Assembly: GCA_947245315.1 (NCBI GenBank)
Contig: CAMXNV010000018.1
Span: forward strand, 1 to 18,285
Source of the DNA: an uncultured Oscillibacter sp.
Lineage (GTDB): Bacteria; Bacillota; Clostridia; Oscillospirales; Oscillospiraceae
Length of the DNA stretch: 18,285 nucleotides
Reading direction: 5' to 3'
Positions 12,954 through 18,285 of the stretch are shown piece by piece. Each line of letters starts with the position of its first letter. Positions within the stretch are counted from its first letter, which is position 1. Under the pieces are notes generated by a model. That model searched no databases. It was not told the DNA's origin and worked only from the letters and a program-made list of their open reading frames with translations. The translations under genes and the position numbers were made by a program.

Positions 12954-12959
12954 CTCTAT

Positions 12960-12989
12960 ATTATAAACAGGCTCCGGGAGCTTTGTCAA
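12960..12989 (-). promoter_or_regulatory. Sigma-70 promoter of the mgtC pair
   Basis: On the reverse strand a perfect TTGACA (12984-12989), an 18-bp spacer and a perfect TATAAT (12960-12965). Confidence 0.82.
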
Positions 12990-13065
12990 CGTTTTCCCTA
13001 CAGAAATGTGGCTTTTCAGCTGGTTTAACAAAATAAATCCCGGAATTTTGGCAGTTTGCTGAGAT

Positions 13066-13092
13066 AAAAAAGCGGGCGGCAAAGCCGCCCGC
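13066..13092 (-). terminator. Intrinsic terminator of the cyuA-like gene
   Basis: On the reverse strand GCGGGCGGC (13084-13092) pairs with GCCGCCCGC (13072-13080) around a TTT loop, then TTTTTT (13066-13071). Confidence 0.95.
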
Positions 13093-13101
13093 ACGCAAAC
13101 G

Positions 13102-14379
13102 TTATCTTCCCACCATGATGTCCAGAATCTCCTGGTCCGTCCGGCGCATGCCCTCCCGGGCGAGGCGGCCCACGCTCTCGATGGTGGCCTCCACGCCGTC
13201 CTTGAGGATGCCCTCGCCGCCGACGAACTGGCGCTGGCCGTTGGCGTACATCTGGTAGCCCAGGAGGCCCGCGTCCACGGCGGCGGCAATCTTGGCCGCG
13301 CAGGAGGGCTTGGCCCCGTCGCAGACCATGCCGGAGCAGATGGCCAGGGCGTTGACGATGGTGTGAGAGATGACGTCGTAGCGCCCTCCCTGGAGGTAGG
13401 CAATGCCGCAGGCCGCGCCGCAGCCGGCGCTGGTGGCCCCGCAGAAGGCGGAGAGGCGGCCGATGCCCGTCTTCTGGTGGATGGTGATGAGGTTGGCCAC
13501 GGCCAGGGCCCGGAGGAGCTCCTCCTCCGAGGCGCCCATGGCCCGGGCGTACTCGATGACGGGCAGGGAGGCGGTCATGCCCTGGTTGCCGCTGCCGGAG
13601 ACGATGATGACCGGCAGCTCGCAGCCGCTCATCCGGGCGTCGGACCCGGCGGCGGCGGCGGCCTTGGCCCGGACGGCCACGCTGTCCCCGTGGACGGCCC
13701 GGAGGGTCTTGCCCACCTCGGCGCCCCAGCCGCCCTTGAGGCCCTCCTGGGCGATGGCGGTGTTGTAGGCCACCTGGCGGTTCAGCAGCTCCGCCACGTC
13801 GGCGGGCTCCAGGCAGTCGGCAAACTGGATGATCTCCTCCACACTGAGGACGGTCCGGTCCGTCTGGGAGGAGCCGCTGTCCCCCTTGGCCTCGGCCTGG
13901 AAGAGAATCTGGTCGTCTTTCTGAATCAGGACCACGTTGGTGTGGAAGTCCACGATCTCACAGCAGGCGCTGTGCCCCTGGGCCTCCACGGTGATCTTGA
14001 TGTAGAACACCCGGTCCCCCCCGGCGGGGACCACCTCCATGGCGCAGTTGTCCAGGCACTGCTTGATGGCGGCCCGGCCCTCGTCGGTGACCTGGGAGAG
14101 CACTTCCAGCTCCAGGTCCTCCCGCCCGGCGGCGATGCCCGCGGCGGTGGCCCCCTCCAGGCCCTTCATGCCCCCGGTGTTGGGGACGGTGACGGCTTTT
14201 ACATTTTTAATGATATTTCCGCTGACTTCGATCCGACATCGTTCCGGCGTCAATCCCAGGGCTTCCCGGGCCTTGGCGGCGGCCAGAGCCACGGCGATGG
14301 GCTCCGTGCAGCCCATGGCGGGGATGAGTTCTTCTTCCAGAATCTTGATGTATTCGGCATAGTGCGGGGTTTTGTTCAT
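13102..14379 (-). CDS. L-cysteine desulfidase/serine dehydratase-like protein (UPF0597, CyuA family)
   Basis: This 425-residue cytoplasmic protein belongs to the UPF0597/CyuA (YhaM) family. Members degrade L-cysteine to pyruvate, ammonia and sulfide, or related amino acids, with a [4Fe-4S] cluster as in iron-sulfur serine dehydratases. Visible hallmarks are AMGCTEPIAVALAAA near residue 21, SGNIIKNVKAVTVPNTGGMKG, SGSGNQGMTASLPVIEYA, and a cysteine-rich section (FCGATSAGCGAACG, CSGMVCDGAKPSCAAKI) that may bind the cluster. Length is typical. The start at 14379 follows GGAGGGACCTCT; the frame extension to 14397 lacks a site. It has its own consensus promoter and terminator, hence monocistronic. 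Cysteine, serine or another substrate cannot be distinguished from the sequence. Confidence 0.92.
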   Translation of the reverse strand: MNKTPHYAEYIKILEEELIPAMGCTEPIAVALAAAKAREALGLTPERCRIEVSGNIIKNVKAVTVPNTGGMKGLEGATAAGIAAGREDLELEVLSQVTDEGRAAIKQCLDNCAMEVVPAGGDRVFYIKITVEAQGHSACCEIVDFHTNVVLIQKDDQILFQAEAKGDSGSSQTDRTVLSVEEIIQFADCLEPADVAELLNRQVAYNTAIAQEGLKGGWGAEVGKTLRAVHGDSVAVRAKAAAAAGSDARMSGCELPVIIVSGSGNQGMTASLPVIEYARAMGASEEELLRALAVANLITIHQKTGIGRLSAFCGATSAGCGAACGIAYLQGGRYDVISHTIVNALAICSGMVCDGAKPSCAAKIAAAVDAGLLGYQMYANGQRQFVGGEGILKDGVEATIESVGRLAREGMRRTDQEILDIMVGR

Positions 14380-14408
14380 AGAGGTCCCTCCATTCATAGA
14401 TTTTTTCT

Positions 14409-14437
14409 ATTATATACAATTCCCCGACAAAATACAA
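14409..14437 (-). promoter_or_regulatory. Sigma-70 promoter of the cyuA-like gene
   Basis: On the reverse strand TTGTAT (14432-14437), a 17-bp spacer and a perfect TATAAT (14409-14414). Start of transcription is predicted near 14402. Confidence 0.8.
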
Positions 14438-14485
14438 GGATGGAATTGAACGGAGGGCACAAAAACCAAGCTGTCAAAAGGGTTG

Positions 14486-14519
14486 AAAAAAGGCGGCTGT
14501 TCCGGGGAAAACAGCCGCC
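14486..14519 (-). terminator. Intrinsic terminator of the DUF1294 gene
   Basis: On the reverse strand GGCGGCTGTT (14510-14519) pairs with AACAGCCGCC (14492-14501), then TTTTTT (14486-14491). Confidence 0.93.
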
Positions 14520-14544
14520 TTTTCAGGCACGGATATGTAAGATT

Positions 14545-14934
14545 TTACCGAATGACGGCGAAGTACAGCCACAGCCCAAAGGGGATGATGATCTGGAGGG
14601 CCAGGATCACCGGCACGCCGAGCTTGAAGGCCCTGTGGAGGGTCTTGTGGTGAAAAACCCGCATAGCCAGCAGGGCCCCCAGGCTGCCCCCCAGCGCCGC
14701 CAGGAGGAGCAGGTTCTTCTCGGGAACCCGGCGGACGGTCTCCTTTTTCTCCTTCCGCTTGGCCTGGAGCTTGTCCGCGCCGAAGACGAAGAAAGTGATG
14801 AGGTTGATGAGCACCAGCCAGACGGCCAGCAGGCCCCAGGGGGAGCCGACGACGGCCCAAAGAAAATCGTTGTGGGCCTCGGGCGTGTACAGGAATTTTT
14901 CACGGGAAACGGCGGAGAGAAGGGCGGTTTCCAT
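14545..14934 (-). CDS. DUF1294 family membrane protein
   Basis: This 129-residue protein has a DUF1294 domain. A first hydrophobic span near residues 28-48 (GLLAVWLVLINLITFFVFGADK) leads into a basic loop (KLQAKRKEKKETVRRVPEKN), followed by LLLLAALGGSLGALLAMRVFHHKTLHRAFKLGVP and a final span (ILALQIIIPFGLWLYFAVI). The FGADK...R.RVPE...LGG..G...AM...RHKT pattern is the family signature; here the usual RHKT reads HHKT. The function of DUF1294 is unknown. The start at 14934 (METALLS) follows GAGGTG; a frame extension of 6 residues is less likely. A promoter was not clearly seen. It is flanked upstream by a repeat element and downstream by a strong terminator. Confidence 0.88.
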   Translation of the reverse strand: METALLSAVSREKFLYTPEAHNDFLWAVVGSPWGLLAVWLVLINLITFFVFGADKLQAKRKEKKETVRRVPEKNLLLLAALGGSLGALLAMRVFHHKTLHRAFKLGVPVILALQIIIPFGLWLYFAVIR

Positions 14935-14964
14935 AGGGTCACCTCGTTTCAAATATATGCATCC

Positions 14965-15090
14965 CCGTAGGGGCGGGCGCCCTCGCCCGCCCGTTTTCCC
15001 CGTACCATCCTGTCATTTGGGAAAATCCGCCGCCGGGAAACGGTGGACACGCCGGGGAAAACGGGCCGCCGAAGGCGGCGGCCCCTACGG
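14965..15090. repeat. 126-bp inverted pair of GTAGGGG hairpin repeats
   Basis: The 38-bp ends (14965-15002 and 15053-15090) are inverted copies, beginning CCGTAGGGGC and ending CCCGTTTTCCCCG, with five mismatches. Four of these form two compensated pairs in each end's own hairpin (stem GGGCGGGC/GCCCGCCC versus GGGCCGCC/GGCGGCCC). The element lies between psuG and the DUF1294 gene. It contains no gene. Confidence 0.78.
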
Positions 15091-15091
15091 C

Positions 15092-15121
15092 AAATGGACC
15101 GGCTTTTCAGCCGGTCCATTT
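15092..15121 (-). terminator. Hairpin terminator after psuG
   Basis: A 13-bp perfect stem (15109-15121 with 15092-15104) has a GAAA loop in the reverse-strand transcript. The stem ends in ATTT, but only this short T stretch is available, so termination may be moderate. Confidence 0.8.
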
Positions 15122-15132
15122 TACCACGCTTT

Positions 15133-16062
15133 TCAGTTCTTGGCAAGGCCGGCCAGCTCCGCCGCCGTCTTGGCGGCCAGCTTGGCATTGTTGAACACCA
15201 GCTGGATGTTGCTGGCCAGGGAGTCCCCGCCGGTGAGGTCCTTGATCTTGGCCAGGAGGAAGGGGGTGGTCTCCTTGCCGTGGATCCCCTTGGCCTTGGC
15301 CTCGGCCACCGCGCCGTCAATGGCCCGGTTGATGACCTCCGCGTCCATGGAGAACTCCTCCGGGATGGGGTTGGTCACCAGCATGCCGCCGCCCAGGCCC
15401 ATGTCCTGCTTCACGTAGAAGATTTTAGCCAGGTCCGCCGGGGTGTCGATGCGGTAGTCCACCTTGAAGCCGCTCTTCCGGGTGTAGAAGGCGGGGAGCT
15501 CCTCGGTGCCGTAGCCGATGACGGGCACGCCGTGGGTCTCCAGGTACTCCAGGGTCAGCCCCAGGTCCAGGATGGACTTGGCGCCCGCGCAGACCACCAT
15601 GACAGGGGTGTGGGCCAGCTCCTCCAGGTCGGCGGAGATGTCCATGGTGGTCTCGGCGCCCCGGTGGACGCCGCCGATGCCGCCGGTGGCGAAGACCTGG
15701 ATGCCCGCCATGTGGGCGATCATCATGGTGGTGGTCACGGTGGTGGCTCCGTCCTTGCCTCCGGCCACCAGGACGGGCAGGTCCCGGCGGCTGGCCTTGG
15801 CGATGCCCACGCCGGTCTTGCCGAGGTAATCAATCTCCTCGGGGGACAGGCCCGCCTTGAGGCGGCCCCCCAGCACGGCGATGGTGGCGGGGACGGCCCC
15901 GTTCTCCCGGATGATGGCCTCCACCTTCAAGGCGGTCTCCACATTCTGGGGGTAGGGCATGCCGTGGGAGATGATGGTGGACTCCAGGGCCACCACGGGC
16001 TTCCCGGCGGCCAGGGCCTCTTTGACCTCGGGGGCGACGTCCAGGTACTTGTTCATGTTCAT
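15133..16062 (-). CDS. psuG: Pseudouridine-5'-phosphate glycosidase
   Basis: This 309-residue enzyme cleaves (reversibly) the C-C glycosidic bond of pseudouridine 5'-phosphate to uracil and ribose 5-phosphate, in the cytoplasm. Family blocks are VVALESTIISHGMPYPQN (residues 23-40, with the conserved Glu), PATIAVLGGRLKAGL, GKTGVGIAKASRRDLP (with the conserved Lys), GGKDGATTVTTTM, ATGGIGGVHRG, and GDSLASNIQLVFNNAKLAA near the C-terminus with the conserved Asn. The length equals that of characterised PsuG. The start ATG at 16060-16062 has GGAGG nine bases upstream; an ATG two codons in is an alternative. It follows the pseudouridine kinase gene by 108 bp, which is filled by a hairpin repeat. No promoter is seen between them, so co-transcription is expected. 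Confidence 0.95.
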   Translation of the reverse strand: MNMNKYLDVAPEVKEALAAGKPVVALESTIISHGMPYPQNVETALKVEAIIRENGAVPATIAVLGGRLKAGLSPEEIDYLGKTGVGIAKASRRDLPVLVAGGKDGATTVTTTMMIAHMAGIQVFATGGIGGVHRGAETTMDISADLEELAHTPVMVVCAGAKSILDLGLTLEYLETHGVPVIGYGTEELPAFYTRKSGFKVDYRIDTPADLAKIFYVKQDMGLGGGMLVTNPIPEEFSMDAEVINRAIDGAVAEAKAKGIHGKETTPFLLAKIKDLTGGDSLASNIQLVFNNAKLAAKTAAELAGLAKN

Positions 16063-16081
16063 TGCAAAAACCTCCAGTTTT

Positions 16082-16171
16082 AGTTAGGAATTAGGAGTGA
16101 GGAGTTAGGAGTTTGGGAGACGGAGCCTCGGATCAGGATCACTCCTAACTCCTCACTCCTAACTCCTCACT
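16082..16171. repeat. Heptamer-based inverted repeat (TTAGGAG/TGAGGAG), copy 2
   Basis: The 31-bp arms (16082-16112, 16141-16171) match at 29 of 31 positions and are made of TTAGGAG/TGAGGAG heptamers. The 28-bp centre shares GGAT...ATCACTCC with the copy at 1677-1775. The outer right base is the third base of the kinase stop codon complement, so the element abuts the gene exactly. It lies between psuK-like and psuG. Confidence 0.85.
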
Positions 16172-17247
16172 CAGGAAATTCTCTCTCGCAAAGCATCCTC
16201 GCTCATCGCGGGGTTGATGGTCTCCCGGCCCTCCATAGCGATGGCCGAGGCGGCCAGGCCCGCCCGGGCGGTGTCCTCCAGGTCCGTGCCCTGGAGATAG
16301 GCCCAGGCGATGGCGGCCATGAAGGCGTCCCCGCAACCCGTGGCGTTCACCATTTCCCCGGGGAGGCAGGGGAGCTGCACCCGGCCGTTGTGGTCCGCGG
16401 CGAAGACGCCCTCGGCCCCCAGGGAGATGAACACCCGCCGGAGGCCGGTTTCCAGCAGGGCGTCCGCCGCCCGGCGGAGGCTCTCCCCGTCGGTGATGGG
16501 CACGCCGGAGAGGAGCTCCGCCTCCAGGCGGTTGGGTTTCAGGGTGTGGAGCTTCCCCAGGACGGGTTTCAGTTTGGCGGCCTTGGCTGTGGACACCGGG
16601 TCGGCGAAGAGGGGGGCGGGGCAGTTCTCCGCCAGCCACACGATGCTCTCCTCGGGGATGTTGGCGTCCAGCACCACCACCTGGCTCCCGTCCAGGAGCT
16701 TGTGCCGCTGGGCCAAGGCCTGGGGGGTCAGGTGCCGGTAAATCTCCATGTCGCTGACCGCCAGGGCCATGTCCCCGTGCTCGTCGTTGATGAAGAGGTA
16801 GGTGGAGGTCCGCCCGCCGGGGATGACGGGGGACTGGGAGATGTCGATGCCCAGCTCGCCGCAGCTGGCGGCCAGCTTCTGGGCGTTGAGGTCGTCCCCG
16901 AAGGCGGTCAGCAGCCGGACGTCCAGGCCCAGCAGGGCCATGTTGTGGGCGATGTTCCGCCCCACGCCCCCCAGGGAGGACTGGACGGCCCCGGGGTTGG
17001 AGTCCCGGGCCACCAGGGCGGCCTGGGGCTGGCCCCCGATGTCCACGTTGACGCCCCCCACCACCGTGACATAGGGGGCCGTCTGGACGATGTAGCCCTT
17101 GCCGGTGATATAGCCCTTCTTCATCAGGTTGGAGATGTGGACGGCGACGGAGGAGCGGGTGATTCCCGCCTTCTCCGCCAGCTCTTTTTGGGAGATCAGG
17201 GGGTTTTCCTCAATCCAGTTCAGGAGCTGCCGTTCCCGCTTGGTCAT
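16171..17247 (-). CDS. psuK: HTH-PfkB carbohydrate kinase, probable pseudouridine kinase
   Basis: This 358-residue two-part protein would phosphorylate pseudouridine to its 5'-phosphate, feeding PsuG. Residues 1-56 are a winged-helix domain (ERQLLNWIEENPLISQKELAEKAGITRSSVAVHISNLMKKGYITGKGYIV). Residues from about 60 form a PfkB/ribokinase domain with VVGGVNVDIGG, LGGVGRNIAHNMALLG (PfkB signature 1) and VNATGCGDAFMAAIAW (signature 2, with the catalytic Asp in GCGD). PfkB kinases with a helix-turn-helix at the N-terminus are known, and the neighbouring psuG supports pseudouridine as substrate. The start at 17247 follows GGAGGTGA. The HTH makes autoregulation plausible; a TAAGCA...TGCTTA inverted pair lies in the leader. 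Other nucleoside substrates are possible. Confidence 0.88.
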   Translation of the reverse strand: MTKRERQLLNWIEENPLISQKELAEKAGITRSSVAVHISNLMKKGYITGKGYIVQTAPYVTVVGGVNVDIGGQPQAALVARDSNPGAVQSSLGGVGRNIAHNMALLGLDVRLLTAFGDDLNAQKLAASCGELGIDISQSPVIPGGRTSTYLFINDEHGDMALAVSDMEIYRHLTPQALAQRHKLLDGSQVVVLDANIPEESIVWLAENCPAPLFADPVSTAKAAKLKPVLGKLHTLKPNRLEAELLSGVPITDGESLRRAADALLETGLRRVFISLGAEGVFAADHNGRVQLPCLPGEMVNATGCGDAFMAAIAWAYLQGTDLEDTARAGLAASAIAMEGRETINPAMSEDALRERIS

Positions 17248-17295
17248 GGGGTCACCTCCGTGTAAGCAAAAATTTATATTCTTAATCTAATGCTT

Positions 17296-17323
17296 ATTAT
17301 AGCCGGTATTTTGCGCTTGTCAA
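17296..17323 (-). promoter_or_regulatory. Sigma-70 promoter of the psuK-psuG operon
   Basis: On the reverse strand a perfect TTGACA (17318-17323), a 16-bp spacer and a perfect TATAAT (17296-17301). A 6-bp inverted pair TAAGCA/TGCTTA downstream (17292-17297 region and 17261-17266 region) could be an operator. Confidence 0.78.
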
Positions 17324-17399
17324 GGGGAATTTGCAAAGGAGCACAGAAAATTTTTGCTTCGAGGATTCGATCTTTTTATGTCCCGTCAAAACAACGATG

Positions 17400-17430
17400 C
17401 AGGCAGTCATCCAAGACGGATAACTGCCTG
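17400..17430 (-). terminator. Hairpin after the small membrane protein gene
   Basis: A 13-position stem (17400-17412 with 17418-17430) has one mismatch and a 5-nt loop. The T-run on the reverse strand is weak (GTTTTG a few bases away). It is 12 bp past the stop codon. Confidence 0.7.
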
Positions 17431-17442
17431 GCAAATCAGAAG

Positions 17443-17691
17443 TTACTTCTTCTCTTCTTTATAACCTAAAACCATGAAAACAATTCCCAGTACAAGGATG
17501 ATCCCGGTCAGCACAAAGATGATCGGATAAGGCTGCTCCCCCGTGTACCTCCAAAAATCAGAATAAAATCCATCTCCGCTTACCTGCGCTTTCTGTAATG
17601 CGCCAAAAATAGGGAGAAACAACAACTCTATGACATAAAGACACAATCCCAAAATGATGGTTTTAAAACCAACGATCACTTTCCTATCCAT
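17443..17691 (-). CDS. Small AT-rich membrane protein of unknown function
   Basis: This 82-residue protein is one I do not recognise. It has two hydrophobic spans (residues about 6-28, FKTIILGLCLYVIELLFLPIFGA; and about 57-77, PIIFVLTGIILVLGIVFMVLGY), a polar 28-residue loop between them (LQKAQVSGDGFYSDFWRYTGEQPY), and a charged tail (KEEKK). I prefer the ATG at 17689-17691, eight bases from AAAGGAG, over the ATG at 17697, which would have only two. A TTGAAT/TATGAT promoter lies upstream and a hairpin downstream. The gene and its flanks are visibly AT-richer than every other gene in the window, which suggests recent acquisition. The region upstream is a repeat composite. Confidence 0.75.
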   Translation of the reverse strand: MDRKVIVGFKTIILGLCLYVIELLFLPIFGALQKAQVSGDGFYSDFWRYTGEQPYPIIFVLTGIILVLGIVFMVLGYKEEKK

Positions 17692-17725
17692 TTCCATATC
17701 TCCTTTATAAAGAATGATTTACCTA

Positions 17726-17754
17726 ATCATATCATAGGAAATTCTGCGATTCAA
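17726..17754 (-). promoter_or_regulatory. Promoter of the small membrane protein gene
   Basis: On the reverse strand TTGAAT (17749-17754), a 17-bp spacer and TATGAT (17726-17731). A second overlapping TATGAT-like hexamer lies 5 bp upstream. Confidence 0.6.
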
Positions 17755-17819
17755 TCCCCCGATTCGTGAAATCGCCAATGTAAAAATACACCAACGCAAA
17801 CGGAAAAAGGGGAAATTTT

Positions 17820-18230
17820 GGGGGAGTGTCCTATTCGCAGATTTATTGTAGGGGGCGGGCTCCGTCCCGCCCCGTCTCCCGGAAGCCGGGCATTCCCGTA
17901 GGAGCGGAAGGGGACAGCCCCCGCAAGGGGGACGCCGCCGCTCTAAGCGGCAAAGCCACTAAGAGCGGCGCAGAGCCCCTTTCCTACAAGGTGTTCTATC
18001 GGTAAAACACCTTGTAGGGGCGGACCTATGTGTCCGCCCTTCTATAGGAAGTACCTGGGTTCCGGAGGATGGCCCGGTCTGGGGACCGGGCCCCACATTT
18101 CTTCTATTGGTAGAACACCCTGTGGGGCCTGGTCCCTAGACCAGGCCATTTCCCCGAGAGCCCGGCACTCCCGAAAAACGAGAGGGGCTAGTTCCACTTA
18201 CAATAAAAGCTTCGGATCGGACACTCCCCC
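17820..18230. repeat. 411-bp inverted-repeat composite filled with GTAGGGG hairpins
   Basis: The outer ends share an exact 12-bp inverted repeat (GGGGGAGTGTCC, 17820-17831 and 18219-18230) with weaker similarity continuing to about 35 bp (TATTGTA motif). Inside are GTAGGGG-type hairpins at 17847-17873, 18014-18039, 18071-18097 (reverse) and 18121-18147, and two TTCTATYGGTA units at 17994 and 18102. A further hairpin (18219-18228/18236-18245) overlaps the right end. No credible ORF is present. With the promoter at the window end it accounts for the gene-free stretch 17755-18285. Confidence 0.65.
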
Positions 18231-18260
18231 TCAAAGGGAGTGTCCAAAATAAAGATTTTA

Positions 18261-18269
18261 TGGTATAAT
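18261..18269 (+). promoter_or_regulatory. Extended -10 promoter pointing out of the window
   Basis: TGG followed by a perfect TATAAT (18264-18269) is an extended -10 element on the forward strand, with no clear -35. It would drive a gene beyond the right edge. An ATG at 18277 is very close to the expected start site, so the true start codon may be further right. Confidence 0.4.
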
Positions 18270-18285
18270 AAGGGTTATGAGAAAG

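Noticed and set aside
13363..14970. 535-codon open frame opposite the cyuA-like and DUF1294 genes
   Set aside because: It spans two real genes and a terminator on the other strand and has no translation signals.

Overview
The window looks like a chromosomal stretch of a GC-rich, spore-forming member of the Bacillota, most likely class Clostridia near the Oscillospiraceae (Flavonifractor/Pseudoflavonifractor-like). This placement is inferred from strong AGGAGG-type ribosome binding sites, a GerA/SpoVAF-type spore germination gene, an SLH-domain surface protein, a tandem glycine riboswitch ahead of an AGCS symporter, and GC-rich intergenic hairpin repeats. I could not run a database search, so the genus is uncertain.

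Left part (1-2663): two tRNA-Leu genes (GAG then CAG) run leftward from one consensus promoter. They are followed by a 219-bp inverted-repeat element, a class U-type sirtuin (leftward), an ArsC/Spx-family thioredoxin-fold protein (rightward) and a YihY/BrkB membrane protein whose start overlaps a heptamer-based hairpin repeat.

Centre-left (2664-8387): an apparent stand-alone structured RNA with its own sigma-70 promoter and intrinsic terminator, a small membrane-anchored protein of unknown function, a SpoVAF/GerA-like gene with a sigma-G-like promoter, and a 1023-residue secreted phosphodiester glycosidase (NAGPA) protein with three SLH repeats.

Centre (8388-11309): a one-cluster ferredoxin, about 0.5 kb of repeats, and an alanine/glycine:cation symporter. 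The symporter leader reads, in transcript order: promoter, tandem glycine aptamers, a 191-bp terminal-inverted-repeat element that abuts the last aptamer base, an intrinsic terminator, then the ribosome binding site. This is the most striking arrangement in the window, because the element separates the sensor from its terminator.

Right part (11310-18285), nearly all leftward: two MgtC/SapB paralogues behind a promoter and a leader that can fold into a terminator-like hairpin; a CyuA/UPF0597 L-cysteine desulfidase-like gene; a DUF1294 membrane protein; a pseudouridine-catabolism pair (HTH-PfkB kinase then psuG, with a hairpin repeat between them); and an AT-rich small membrane protein bordered by a repeat composite. 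Intergenic DNA throughout holds a family of short hairpins sharing a GTAGGGG cap. Their stems differ in sequence but keep pairing through compensatory changes. I did not find CRISPR arrays, transposase genes, phage genes or a recognisable defence system.
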